A DNA stretch of 64,000 bases from contig JAVBMA010000007.1 of assembly GCA_031553005.1 (NCBI GenBank), positions 28,174-92,173 of the forward strand. The letters are read 5' to 3'. The notes beneath the pieces were generated by a model. It had not been told where the DNA came from, ran no database searches, and saw only the letters and a program-made list of their open reading frames with translations. Of the stretch, positions 17,539 to 26,337 are shown piece after piece. How positions within the stretch are numbered: position 1 is the stretch's first letter; each line of letters begins with the position of its first letter. The position numbers were made by a program, and so were the translations under genes. Source of the DNA: RGIG9379 sp031553005 (GTDB taxonomy: Bacteria > Bacteroidota > Bacteroidia > Bacteroidales > Paludibacteraceae).

Positions 17539-17810
17539 AATTATCAAGTTTATATTATTTATAAATATGGCAAAAAATCTATGAGATTTATAACTCTTTC
17601 CCGGCAGTTTAATCTTACAAGCTAAAATAAAAACAATCATATTTCACTCTTTGTTCATATCATTTGCTCAACAAGTAAAATATCATCGTTTATCCGTACA
17701 AACTTTTTAATAAAATCAAAAACAATAATAAATATTACATCAAACAAAATATTTCCTCTACTCCTGACGTTCTAAAGTCAATCATAAAAGGTAATCCGCT
17801 TTCGCTCGCA

Positions 17811-17840
17811 TTGCCAATCGAAACGAAATAGTTACCTTCG
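17811..17840 (+). promoter_or_regulatory. Promoter candidate for the TonB receptor operon
   Basis: ATTG (17810-17813) and TACCTTCG (17833-17840) are spaced by 19 nt and each differs by one base from the Bacteroides -33 and -7 consensus. Transcription would start near 17847, about 36 nt before the ATG at 17883. The rest of the 17539-17882 spacer shows nothing further. Confidence 0.4.
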
Positions 17841-17882
17841 CATTTTGAAAAATTGACGCAAATAACAAAAAAATAGAACTGA

Positions 17883-20225
17883 ATGTACAGAAAACCAGCA
17901 CTGTTACTGTTTTTATTCTTACCTTTTTTCTTAAACGGATATAGCCAAACCACTCTTAGCGGTATTATACGGGATGCAAGTACGAATGAAACATTAATCG
18001 GAGTTTCCATCTACGTAAAAGAATTAAAAAAAGGAACAGCAACAAACGAGAAAGGGAAATACTCAATCAATCTGCCTAAAGGAGAATTTAACATTCAAAT
18101 CTCTTACATTGGATACCTTACAACAGAAAAAAAAGTCTCAATCACAAATAACAATCCCCAACAACTTAATATAAAGCTCAATACCGACGATTTGGAATTG
18201 GAAGAAGTCGTAGTAACCGGTAGAAAAAAAGATGCGAACATATCCGAAATGGTGATGAGCAGCCAAACACTTCAATTGGTCACCATAAAAAAAATCCCTG
18301 CATTGATGGGCGAAGTAGATGTTATCAAAGCTATTCAGTTATTGCCCGGCGTACAGGCAGCTGCCGAAGGTTCGTCCGGTTTTAGCGTGAGAGGCGGAGG
18401 AATAGACCAAAACCTGATTTTACTGGACGATGCAACCATATACAATGCATCCCACATGATGGGATTTTTCTCGGTATTCAACAATGATGCTGTCAGCGAA
18501 GCTACCTTATTGAAAGGTGATATCCCTGCGATATACGGAGGACGATTGTCATCCGTTTTGGACGTGTCAATGAAAAAAGATATGCCCAATAAGTTTTCCG
18601 GTTCGGGAGGCATTGGCCTTATATCAAGCAGGCTAATGTTGGAAGCGCCTTTGTTCAATAACAAAACATCGGTTATGATTGCGGGCAGAAGAACTTACGC
18701 CGACCTTTTTCTTCCGTTAGCCGGAAATGATGACCTGAAAGATACTTATCTCTACTTTTATGACCTCAATGCTAAAATAACTCATACTTTCGATGCAAAT
18801 AACCGGATTTACCTCTCCGGATATTACGGGAAAGATAACTTCGGAATGAATGACCTGATGGGATTCGGTTTCGGCAATGCAAGCGTATCAGCCCGTTGGA
18901 ATCATATCTTTTCAAAAAATCTCTATTCCAATTTAAGCATACTCGGTTCCCAATACAAATACGGAGTGGATATGGAGGCTAAGCCTTATAATATGACTCT
19001 TGGGGCAGGAATGAAAGACTGGACATTAAAATATGATTTTTCTTATCTGTGGAATCCTAAAAACAGTACAAAGTTTGGTATTTCCGGCATATACCACCGT
19101 TTTAACCAAGGGGAATTGAAAAATAAAGACAATAATGAAAATCTTCCGGTTGTAATAGAAAATAAGATATTGGAAAACCGGAAAGCATTGGAATACGGGC
19201 TTTACGCTTCTCATGAGCAATCTGTTACGCAAAAACTCTCGGTAAAATACGGACTCAGGGTTTCAATGTTCCAAAACATCGGAAAAGAAATGCTTTACCA
19301 TTTCGATAAAGACTACAACGTTGCCGACTCTACCCAGTACGGAAATGGGAAAATATTCAATACGAAAGTGAATTTTGAACCCCGCTTAGGTGTATTATAC
19401 CAATTAGACAGAGCTTCATCCGTAAAAGCCTCTTATTCCCGCACGGTACAATATGCGCAACTGGCATCCAATTCTAACGGAGGACTTCCTTTCGATATTT
19501 GGTATCCGAGCAACCCGAATATAAAACCTCAAAAATGCGACCAGTTTGCTATCGGATATTTCCGTAACTTCTTCGATAACTTGATTGAAACTTCCGTAGA
19601 GGTTTATTACAAAAACATGCAAAATGTAATTGATTTCAAGGATCATGCCTCTATCTACGGGAATGAACACCTTGACGGGGAAATTCGTGCCGGAAAAGGG
19701 CGTTCCTACGGTGTTGAATTTCTGGTACGTAAAAATGTAGGAAAACTTACAGGTTGGGTGTCTTACACCTATTCAAGGACATTCAAAACAATTGAAGATA
19801 TTAATTTCGGAAAAGAATACCGGTCTGCTTTTGACCGCCCGAACAACTTTGTCGCAGTATTGAGTTACGACATAACCAAACGTCTGAACGTCTCTGCCAA
19901 CTGGGTATATAACACCGGGCAACCGGTAACGTATCCTTACGGAAAGTATAGGGTCGACAATGTTCCATACGCCATTTATAGCGGAGAAAGAAATAAAAGC
20001 CGTTATCCTGATTATCACAGGATGGATATTGCGGCTACTCTTCAAACAAAGAAACGGAGTTGGAAGAAATGGGAAGGAGAATGGAATTTCTCCATATACA
20101 ACCTGTATGGAAGACAGAATACGTGGGCTGTTATTTTTACTCCGGGCGAGAATAACACAATAAAAACGGAAAAAATATATCTTTTTTCACTCGTTCCGTC
20201 TGTTTCATATAACTTCAAATTTTAA
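17883..20225 (+). CDS. TonB-dependent receptor with carboxypeptidase-regulatory-like domain
   Basis: A 780-residue outer-membrane transporter. A signal peptide ends near residue 21 (NGYSQ), followed by a carboxypeptidase-D regulatory-like domain (TTLSGIIRDASTNETLIGVS to about residue 105), then the plug (EVVVTGRKK to about 235, with SVRGGGIDQNLILLDD) and a beta-barrel ending in an aromatic residue (SVSYNFKF). No TonB-box other than EEVVVTG is clear, as usual in the phylum. The next gene encodes a DUF4249 lipoprotein, a pairing common in Bacteroidota. The substrate is unknown; the receptor is shorter than typical SusC proteins (about 1000 aa) and has no SusD partner, so a glycan is less likely. 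Confidence 0.9.
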   Translation: MYRKPALLLFLFLPFFLNGYSQTTLSGIIRDASTNETLIGVSIYVKELKKGTATNEKGKYSINLPKGEFNIQISYIGYLTTEKKVSITNNNPQQLNIKLNTDDLELEEVVVTGRKKDANISEMVMSSQTLQLVTIKKIPALMGEVDVIKAIQLLPGVQAAAEGSSGFSVRGGGIDQNLILLDDATIYNASHMMGFFSVFNNDAVSEATLLKGDIPAIYGGRLSSVLDVSMKKDMPNKFSGSGGIGLISSRLMLEAPLFNNKTSVMIAGRRTYADLFLPLAGNDDLKDTYLYFYDLNAKITHTFDANNRIYLSGYYGKDNFGMNDLMGFGFGNASVSARWNHIFSKNLYSNLSILGSQYKYGVDMEAKPYNMTLGAGMKDWTLKYDFSYLWNPKNSTKFGISGIYHRFNQGELKNKDNNENLPVVIENKILENRKALEYGLYASHEQSVTQKLSVKYGLRVSMFQNIGKEMLYHFDKDYNVADSTQYGNGKIFNTKVNFEPRLGVLYQLDRASSVKASYSRTVQYAQLASNSNGGLPFDIWYPSNPNIKPQKCDQFAIGYFRNFFDNLIETSVEVYYKNMQNVIDFKDHASIYGNEHLDGEIRAGKGRSYGVEFLVRKNVGKLTGWVSYTYSRTFKTIEDINFGKEYRSAFDRPNNFVAVLSYDITKRLNVSANWVYNTGQPVTYPYGKYRVDNVPYAIYSGERNKSRYPDYHRMDIAATLQTKKRSWKKWEGEWNFSIYNLYGRQNTWAVIFTPGENNTIKTEKIYLFSLVPSVSYNFKF

Positions 20226-20249
20226 TTACTGATAATCATAGAATTAAAA

Positions 20250-21161
20250 ATGAATAATAACTTAGGTTTTATGCAAAAAACAATTTTATATATTACCCTG
20301 ATTTTAGGATTATTTTCCTGTAAAAAGGATATTGTCATTGATGTGGAATCCGGAGAACAGATGATAGGAATATACGGCTCCATCACCACAGAAAAAAAGA
20401 AGCATAGCATTGTAATCAGCCGCAGTACCGATTTTTATGCTTCGGGAGATCCTGAAATGATTTCAAATGCGACTGTTTCTGCTTTTGACGGGACAAATAC
20501 AATTGAATTTATAGAAAACCCTCAGCAGCCGGGAGTATATGAAACAATTGAAGAAATAGCAGGAGAAGTCGGATTAACTTATCAATTGTCAGTGGATCTA
20601 CCTGACAAAGACGGAAACATGAAACATTTTTGGGCTGAAAGTATAATGAGACCTATACCCGAACAGATAGATTCTGCCAAAGTACTACCCTACTCTTTTT
20701 TGGGTACTTCCGTAGATGATTATTTCAAAATCTGCCCTTACTTTCAAACAATTGCCGATAAAGAGATGAACTATTTGACAAAAGTGGCTATAAACGATGT
20801 TTTAATTACAGATACACTCACGGAATCTTCTGTTATGCGGCTGGTCGAATTAAACGGATTGTATTTTAACGGACCTGAAATGCAAAATTTATTCGATAAG
20901 GACGATTTTCCGACAGGAATATATGTACTGGATTTCGAGAAGCCGGATGAAAAGATAAAACCATTCGATAAAATCACCATTTATTTGTATAGTATTAGCA
21001 ATGACTACCGCAAATATATCCGGGATATTGAGAGCAGTAGCGGAAGCAATCCTTTTATGGGAACTCCTTCGAATGTACGAAGCAATATAGAGCCTGCGGG
21101 TTCTGCTATCGGATATTTTTATACCGCTTCCATGATCGAATATTCATTTATATATGAATAA
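20250..21161 (+). CDS. DUF4249 lipoprotein, partner of the TonB receptor
   Basis: A 303-residue lipoprotein with lipobox LFSC (Cys near residue 24) followed by KKD. The domain pattern matches DUF4249: an N-terminal segment MIGIYGSITTEKKKHSIVIS with ISNATVSAFDGTNTIEFI, then a GLTYQLSVDLPDKDG-type strand and a long C-terminal part ending in SMIEYSFIY. DUF4249 genes usually follow a short TonB receptor gene, as here (25-nt gap, same strand). A role as a surface lid or substrate-binding partner is inferred by analogy with SusD-type proteins. ATG at 20271 is a possible alternative start. Confidence 0.85.
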   Translation: MNNNLGFMQKTILYITLILGLFSCKKDIVIDVESGEQMIGIYGSITTEKKKHSIVISRSTDFYASGDPEMISNATVSAFDGTNTIEFIENPQQPGVYETIEEIAGEVGLTYQLSVDLPDKDGNMKHFWAESIMRPIPEQIDSAKVLPYSFLGTSVDDYFKICPYFQTIADKEMNYLTKVAINDVLITDTLTESSVMRLVELNGLYFNGPEMQNLFDKDDFPTGIYVLDFEKPDEKIKPFDKITIYLYSISNDYRKYIRDIESSSGSNPFMGTPSNVRSNIEPAGSAIGYFYTASMIEYSFIYE

Positions 21162-21219
21162 GTCAAAACCATGATTTAGTAGTTACAAATTTCCAGTCTA
21201 TCAGTGAGATAATAAGATA

Positions 21220-21487
21220 ATGCTTATCAAATATTATCCCTAAGCTTCTATTGTCCCGTTAGGGATATAATATTGGTAGAGAGAACAGCATATCATCACC
21301 TTTTTTCGTGCAAACGTTTCTGCAAACCTGTTTGGCTTTCCATTTGAACTTGCAGAAACTTCTGCAAAGCTGTCCGGATTCTCATTTGAACTTGCAGAAG
21401 CTTCTGCAAGTCTGTCCGGGTTCTCGTTCTTATTTGCAGAAGTTTCTGCATTAATTCCGAACAAAACATAGTGAAGTGAGAAATCTC
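21220..21487. repeat. Composite repeat region with a 42-bp tandem array
   Basis: Units of exactly 42 bp start at 21318, 21360, 21402 and (partial) 21444. Each begins TTCTGCAA and ends TTGCAGAA plus two bases, so unit borders form the palindrome TTGCAGAA-nn-TTCTGCAA. On the minus strand the array reads as 14-residue repeats (AEASASSNENPDSF and variants) in a 96-codon frame, 21240-21530, whose start lies inside a terminator; I do not call it a gene. A dispersed-repeat copy (21454-21487) and a TCCCGTTAGGGATATAATAT segment (21253-21272) flank the array. Confidence 0.75.
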
Positions 21488-21513
21488 TTTTGGCTGAGGT
21501 TATTTTAGATATA

Positions 21514-21547
21514 AAAAAAGCACGGAACATAAACTCCGTGCTTTTTT
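21514..21547. terminator. Terminator downstream of the GlsB-like gene
   Basis: AAAAAAGCACGGA (21514-21526) pairs perfectly with TCCGTGCTTTTTT (21535-21547) around an 8-nt loop. It lies 27 nt beyond the stop of the minus-strand GlsB-like gene and would work from either side. Confidence 0.85.
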
Positions 21548-21573
21548 GTATCTTACAATTTGTTTGATAGAAA

Positions 21574-21816
21574 TTATTTTTTCTTTATCAGGGAGAGAAT
21601 CCACAACAGGATGATGGCGCCGACAACGGCAGCAACCAGTTGCCAAATAATGCCTCCGCCTCCGATACCTAACCAGCTGAACAGGCTACCTCCGATAAAA
21701 CCTCCGACGATACCAACAATAAGATTTATCAGGATTCCATTTCCGGAACCTTTGAAAATAACGCTACCCAAGTAACCTGCTACTAATCCGATAAGGACAG
21801 AAAGTAATATACCCAT
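21574..21816 (-). CDS. GlsB/YeaQ/YmgE-family membrane protein
   Basis: An 80-residue protein with three glycine-rich membrane helices and the family signature GLVAGYLGSVIFKGSG (about residues 10-25) and GGFIGGSLFSWLGIGGGG (about 38-55). Members were named after transglycosylase-associated proteins, but their biochemical role is not established; several are induced by stress. It is a single gene ended by the hairpin at 21514. Length is exactly that of the family. Confidence 0.93.
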   Translation of the reverse strand: MGILLSVLIGLVAGYLGSVIFKGSGNGILINLIVGIVGGFIGGSLFSWLGIGGGGIIWQLVAAVVGAIILLWILSLIKKK

Positions 21817-21896
21817 AACTTTAAATTTTTTAGTTATACATCATTTTTTTATAACATGAGAGTTGCTAAATTAATAAATTCTGTCCGGATTCCTAT

Positions 21897-23381
21897 TTAT
21901 TTAAAGAATTTATTTACTACCGGAATTGCTTTTAACGGCAAGTCTCTTTTTATTATTATAGATAAATATAGTATTAAAAGGATTGTGTTTTGCAGGTATT
22001 TAAGCCATCCTTCGGCAGGCGAAATGCAACTGGCGGCAAATAATACCATTGCTATAACAAAGTAAATGCCGATTGATTTTAAGTCGTAAGTGATGGGATA
22101 ATACTTCTGTCCGAAATAGTAGGAAATCAACATGATTATCAGATAGCAGACAAAAGAGGCTGCTGCCGATGCTACGTAACCGAAATGAGGAACAAATATG
22201 ATGTTAACCGCTAAAGTAATGATTAACCCGATGATGGAGAAATAGGCTCCGTATTGTGTTTTGTCGATCAATTTGTACCACAATGATAGATTAAAAAAAA
22301 TGCCTTGGAAAAGGTAGGACATCAGAATAACCGGGACTATTTTTAACCCCTCCCAGTAATCTTCCCGGATAAGGTATTTCAAAATATCCAGATAGAACAT
22401 CATTCCCAGAAAGATAAGAAGGGAAAATACTATGAAAAATTTCATGGCATCAGCATATTCCGCTCTTTTATCTCCTCCTTTGTTTTGGGCAAAAATGAAG
22501 GGCTCATAAGCATAACGGAATGCTTGGGTGAAAACCATCATTACCATAGCTATTTTGAAACAGGCTCCGTAGATTCCCAGTTGGGAATTGGCAATCTCCC
22601 TGTCAGACATCAGGTAAGGGAAAATGATTTTGTCTATCGTCTGGTTCATTATTCCCGCAACACCCAGTATTAGCAATGGCAAAGAGTATCTCAGTATCTC
22701 TTTCAATAATTTTGTATCGATACGGAAGGTTGCTTTTCTGATTTCCGGAATTAGTAATAATGTAACGGAGATCGTAGAGATCAGGTTGGATATCAGTACA
22801 TAACCGACTCCATATCCCGGCTCGTAAAACCAGTTAATCAACGAAGGAGCTATTTCCTGTAGTTTGGGGCAGATAACAAGGAAGAAGATATTGAAAAAGA
22901 TATTTATAAATATCATTATAAGCTTTAAAGCCGCAAAACGGAACGCTTTGTTTTGGTAACGGAGGTAAGCAAAGGGGATTGCGCCGAAGGCGTCCATTGC
23001 TACAATGACGCAAATTATCGAAACATATTCGGGATGGGTTTCGTACCCGAGCAGATTGGCTATGGGATGAGTGAAAAGAACGCTCAAAAGTGCGAATAAC
23101 AGGGAGGTTGATGCTATACAGAGTAGGGTAGAACTGTAGACGGCTGTTCCGGTTTCTTCGTTTTTATTAACAAACCGGAAAAATCCGGTTTCCATTCCGT
23201 AAGTCAGTATTACTACCAGTAGTGCTGTCCATGCGTATAAGTTTGTTACAATTCCGTATTCCGCCGAACTCGCCAATACATACGTGTAAAGAGGAACAAG
23301 ACACCAGTTTAAAAATTTCCCTAAGATGCTGCTAAGCCCGTAAATCGCTGTTTGCTTAGCCAAGTTTTTCATTTCCGCCAT
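21897..23381 (-). CDS. Polysaccharide flippase-type membrane protein
   Basis: A 494-residue protein with about 14 membrane helices of the MOP superfamily, which moves lipid-linked oligosaccharides across the inner membrane. The N-terminus MAEMKNLAKQTAIYGLSSIL and the segment VPLYTYVLASSAEYGIVTNL are typical of polysaccharide biosynthesis (Wzx-like) proteins. The longer frame to 23399 begins with TTG and is not used; ATG at 23372 is an alternative. No glycosyltransferase cluster surrounds it, so its glycan (O-antigen, capsule or other) is unknown. It is followed on the same strand after 130 nt by ybeY upstream in transcription order. Confidence 0.87.
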   Translation of the reverse strand: MAEMKNLAKQTAIYGLSSILGKFLNWCLVPLYTYVLASSAEYGIVTNLYAWTALLVVILTYGMETGFFRFVNKNEETGTAVYSSTLLCIASTSLLFALLSVLFTHPIANLLGYETHPEYVSIICVIVAMDAFGAIPFAYLRYQNKAFRFAALKLIMIFINIFFNIFFLVICPKLQEIAPSLINWFYEPGYGVGYVLISNLISTISVTLLLIPEIRKATFRIDTKLLKEILRYSLPLLILGVAGIMNQTIDKIIFPYLMSDREIANSQLGIYGACFKIAMVMMVFTQAFRYAYEPFIFAQNKGGDKRAEYADAMKFFIVFSLLIFLGMMFYLDILKYLIREDYWEGLKIVPVILMSYLFQGIFFNLSLWYKLIDKTQYGAYFSIIGLIITLAVNIIFVPHFGYVASAAASFVCYLIIMLISYYFGQKYYPITYDLKSIGIYFVIAMVLFAASCISPAEGWLKYLQNTILLILYLSIIIKRDLPLKAIPVVNKFFK

Positions 23382-23513
23382 AATACCTGTTGAAATCAAA
23401 AGCCATCAAGAACCCGGATTTTCCGCCTCGTCTTTTCCGTATCCTTTGATGCTGTTTTTGCAACAAAGGTACAGCATATTATTCCAAATTATTTCTTCTG
23501 TGGAAAAACAATT

Positions 23514-23927
23514 TTATTCCTTCATCTTCAATGCTTCATTTTCATATTTTTCCATCACTTCCCTTTCTTCGGGACTTTTATCATTGATACCGCACAGATG
23601 TAAAATTCCATGTATGATTACCCTGTACAGTTCGTTTTCATAGGAAACATTGAATTTTTCCGCATTGGAAGAAACGGTGTCCAGACTGATGAAAATATCT
23701 CCTGAGATACATTTTTTTTCAGTATAATCGAATGTAATAATGTCTGTGTAGTAGTCGTGTTGTAAATATTCCTTATTGATCTCCAGAATATGTTCGTCCG
23801 AACAAAAGATATAAGAAACATCTCCTACGCTGAATCCGTGCTTTTCCGCTACTTTCTTGATCCATGCCGAAACTTCCCGTTTCTTGATTTTCGGCATCGC
23901 TGTTTTTTCTGCAAAATATGAAATCAT
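23514..23927 (-). CDS. ybeY: Endoribonuclease YbeY (16S rRNA maturation)
   Basis: YbeY is a metal-dependent RNase involved in 16S rRNA 3'-end processing and ribosome quality control. The 137-residue product has the UPF0054 core: INKEYLQHDYYTDIITFDY (about residues 50-70), GDIFISLDTV (about 77-86) and the metal site HGILHLCGINDK near residue 110. In most bacteria the motif ends in a third histidine (GxDH); here ND-K replaces it, a change I recall as general in Bacteroidota. It is followed in transcription order by the flippase gene and preceded 15 nt upstream by the arginase-fold gene, suggesting an operon. Confidence 0.92.
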   Translation of the reverse strand: MISYFAEKTAMPKIKKREVSAWIKKVAEKHGFSVGDVSYIFCSDEHILEINKEYLQHDYYTDIITFDYTEKKCISGDIFISLDTVSSNAEKFNVSYENELYRVIIHGILHLCGINDKSPEEREVMEKYENEALKMKE

Positions 23928-23941
23928 TTTTCAGTTCTCTG

Positions 23942-25057
23942 TTATTTTAAATAGTATTTCATCCAGATTTCCGGTATCTGGTTGTTGCTGGCATACCTGT
24001 AATCCTCATAAGAGCATGAAAAAATACGTTTTCCCTTTTGAGTCGGTATCTCGACCCACCACCGGTTATTTAAGTTATTGTGATAAAAAATCATTTCGTC
24101 ATTACCCGTCATATCGGGAATAATAAATTTTTGGTAAGTATCAATTTGGCGGACCGGAAAATCTCCGTACCGGTTATTCAATGCTTCGATAAAATGCCAG
24201 ATGATTTGAGCTGCTAATGCAGAAGTCTGGTCATTATTATCAAAATAGGGGTTAACTTCGAAAATACCGAAAGAAGCTATTTTGTCGCTGAATCCGGCAA
24301 AACGGGCAAGTTGGCACGCCTCTTCTCCGAAAAGCCCGTTAGGGGAGGGGAACCCGTTTCCGGGAGCATCACTCTGTCGGATTGACGTAATATCGAAACT
24401 CAGCAGATCGCAATCGCGGAATATCGGTTCGGATCGTCCTATATCCCCTCTTAGCGCACCCAGTCTTATCCCGAAAAAATTACGCTCCTTCAGCATCATA
24501 AGCTGTTCGTCCGAACAGTAATAGTTCTGGTAGCCTAGCAGATCCAGATGGCTCAATTTCTCATCGTCAATCATCTGATTTAGAAATGAAAATGAGTTGA
24601 ATGAATCGGGGTCTTTCTGCAGGTCGGTTTTTGAGTCGATGACCGCAACGTTTACTTCATCCATATTCTCTTTCAGTCCATTGAATATCGAAACGGAAAA
24701 ATCCTGAGAACCGCCGAGCACAATAGGGATAATTTTACGGGTGTTGAGTTCGGCAACAATATCCCGTAATGCAAAGTGCATATCCGTCGGTTTGTTCCCT
24801 TTCTTTATATTTCCGAGGTCACATATCTGCAATCTTTCAAATTTGCCTCTTAATTCGTACAAATGCTTCCGTATTGCATCGGGAGCTAGGGCACAGCCTT
24901 TGTTGATACTGTGCAACTCCGATTTTACACCTATAATTGCAACGTTGTAGTTTTCTGTTACAAGTGCTGACTTAAAAGAATCTTTTTCCGGCAGAAAATG
25001 AATATCAGAAGGCAATATCCCCGGCTTATCAAAATAAATGTCAATATCCATTCTCAT
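23942..25057 (-). CDS. Arginase/formimidoylglutamase-fold protein with altered metal site
   Basis: A 371-residue member of the ureohydrolase fold. The three metal-binding landmarks are present in order but changed: GGSQDFS (about residue 137) in place of GGDHS, VIDSKTDL in place of DAHxD, and SFDITSIRQSD in place of SFDxDxxDP. Loss of several Mn-binding His and Asp residues suggests it does not act as a normal arginase or agmatinase. Close Bacteroidota homologues are usually annotated as arginase or formimidoylglutamase. It lies just upstream of ybeY on the same strand and may be co-transcribed. Function should be treated as unknown. Confidence 0.82.
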   Translation of the reverse strand: MRMDIDIYFDKPGILPSDIHFLPEKDSFKSALVTENYNVAIIGVKSELHSINKGCALAPDAIRKHLYELRGKFERLQICDLGNIKKGNKPTDMHFALRDIVAELNTRKIIPIVLGGSQDFSVSIFNGLKENMDEVNVAVIDSKTDLQKDPDSFNSFSFLNQMIDDEKLSHLDLLGYQNYYCSDEQLMMLKERNFFGIRLGALRGDIGRSEPIFRDCDLLSFDITSIRQSDAPGNGFPSPNGLFGEEACQLARFAGFSDKIASFGIFEVNPYFDNNDQTSALAAQIIWHFIEALNNRYGDFPVRQIDTYQKFIIPDMTGNDEMIFYHNNLNNRWWVEIPTQKGKRIFSCSYEDYRYASNNQIPEIWMKYYLK

Positions 25058-25072
25058 ATTTTAATATTGTAG

Positions 25073-25117
25073 TTTGAAAGACATGCTAAGTTTCCGAAAC
25101 TTAGCATGTCTTTCAAA
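25073..25117. terminator. Perfect 21-bp hairpin overlapping a stop codon
   Basis: TTTGAAAGACATGCTAAG and TTT (25073-25093) pair perfectly with AAACTTAGCATGTCTTTC and AAA (25097-25117) around a 3-nt loop. The right arm includes the TGA stop of the minus-strand DUF2141 gene. There is no clear T tract on the minus strand, so it may be an RNA-stabilising or attenuating hairpin between the DUF2141 and arginase-fold genes. Confidence 0.7.
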
Positions 25118-25550
25118 AAATCTTTTTCAGATTAATTGTAATATCCTGTTTGGACTGATTTACAGAAAAAGAGGCGTCTTTCCATTTCGGACTTCCTTTT
25201 AATTTTGGATTATCCGAAGTGCCTACCGGTTCTGTGGGAATCCCTAAAAAATTGGTAGACATTTTACCTTCATTCTTAGTGTCCTGAAAACAAGTTACCG
25301 CATACTCTCCAAAAGGTAATGAGATTGTAACCAGCGGAGGATCAACAATTCCGTAACTATATGCCTTTTTTTCGTCCCCGAAATTTTCAGGCTTGTCGAA
25401 AACCAGAAAATATATTTTACCTGTCGCATCTTCGGGAGTTTCAAAATGAATTGTTAGTTGAGACATGTTTCCCTTGTTTTGTGCCGACAAGGTAAATTGC
25501 CATAAAAAAGCAGAGATTAACAGAAGAAATAAATGTTTGTTGTTTTTCAT
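25113..25550 (-). CDS. DUF2141 secreted protein
   Basis: A 145-residue protein with an N-terminal signal peptide (cleavage near residue 23, TLSAQ) and the DUF2141 pattern: LTIHFETPEDATGKIYFLVF, a SLPFGEYAVTCFQDTKNEGK segment (family: G-x-Y-A-I-x-x-x-H-D-x-N-x-N-G-K), NFLGIPTEPVG and a closing DASFSVNQSKQDITINL. The family is common in Bacteroidota and proteobacteria, with no known activity; it is expected in the periplasm or outside. It is transcribed toward the arginase-fold gene but a strong hairpin separates them. Confidence 0.9.
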   Translation of the reverse strand: MKNNKHLFLLLISAFLWQFTLSAQNKGNMSQLTIHFETPEDATGKIYFLVFDKPENFGDEKKAYSYGIVDPPLVTISLPFGEYAVTCFQDTKNEGKMSTNFLGIPTEPVGTSDNPKLKGSPKWKDASFSVNQSKQDITINLKKIF

Positions 25551-25778
25551 AATATTTCTTTTTAATTGGTGGATCTAACAAGTTAAAATTAGCTCACTCC
25601 GGACAAAAATACAAAAAAGGATCTTACTGAAACTTATTTGATAATAAAATGTGCTTGTCCTGTTTTTATCAAAACACTTTAAATTACGGAAAAGTTTATT
25701 TAAAAATTTTATTAAGATAAGTGTTTCAAAATAAATGTTTTCTCTTTCGAATCATTAACACCCCTTCAACGTTTTACG

Positions 25779-25810
25779 ATTGTATACATTAATTAAAAAC
25801 CGTATATTTG
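25779..25810 (+). promoter_or_regulatory. Promoter for the Rieske-like lipoprotein gene
   Basis: ATTG (25779-25782) and a perfect -7 box TATATTTG (25803-25810) are spaced by 20 nt. The ATG follows at 25877, giving a leader of about 60 nt. The remaining part of the 25551-25876 spacer is AT-rich with no other feature seen. Confidence 0.55.
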
Positions 25811-25876
25811 TATGATAAATATCTGTAAGTTTTTTAATTGGCACATAGGTTTTTAGATATTTAAATAATCTGCTTT

Positions 25877-26329
25877 ATGAGAAAAAAAATCGTTCATCTA
25901 TCCATAATTCTTCTTTTATCAATCCTCTCTTTCTCATGTGATAAGGAAATCCGCTCGTCTATTCCTAGCTGTGAGGTTTATATCGAAACATCCCCCAGTG
26001 AATATGCAAAATTAAGAAATCCCAACAATGCGGTTTCTTATATTCCGGAAGGCTTCGTAGTAGTCAGCTTTAAGTATGGTTATGGCGGCGTATTAATATA
26101 CCGCGATTTGGAGAGCAAGATAAGAAGCTGCGACCTTTCTTGTCCGGTAGAAGCATCCCGCACGACAAGAGTAACCGTAAATATGCCTTTTGCTGTTTGT
26201 CCCGTATGTGATTCCAAATTTGACCTTTCCTATGGCTTCGCATCCCCTGTTTCGGGTCCGGCTAAAGAATCATTGCATATTTATACCCACGTATATGAGC
26301 GGACAAACTCGATTGTAGTTTCGAATTAA
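25877..26329 (+). CDS. Rieske-fold-like lipoprotein with cysteines in place of histidines
   Basis: A 150-residue lipoprotein (lipobox SFSC, Cys near residue 21). The body resembles a Rieske domain: YGGVLIYRD, then CDLSCPVEA (about residues 77-85), then CPVCDSKFDLSYGFASPVSG (about 111-130) and a final beta strand. In true Rieske proteins the cluster is held by CxH and CxxH pairs; here the histidines are absent and the spacing is Cys-x3-Cys and Cys-x2-Cys. Four cysteines could bind one iron, a zinc or a different cluster, or form disulphides. Such proteins are frequent in Bacteroidales. The gene is isolated, facing rodA tail to tail. Confidence 0.78.
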   Translation: MRKKIVHLSIILLLSILSFSCDKEIRSSIPSCEVYIETSPSEYAKLRNPNNAVSYIPEGFVVVSFKYGYGGVLIYRDLESKIRSCDLSCPVEASRTTRVTVNMPFAVCPVCDSKFDLSYGFASPVSGPAKESLHIYTHVYERTNSIVVSN

Positions 26330-26337
26330 TAAAATAA

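Noticed and set aside
21318..21450. CRISPR array
   Set aside because: The units are direct tandem copies whose whole 42-bp length is similar; there are no distinct spacers and no cas genes.
21240..21530. 96-codon minus-strand frame with 14-residue repeats as a gene
   Set aside because: Its first codons lie inside a terminator hairpin, it has no signal or promoter, and the reading frame follows from a 42-bp DNA repeat. It is kept only as a repeat.
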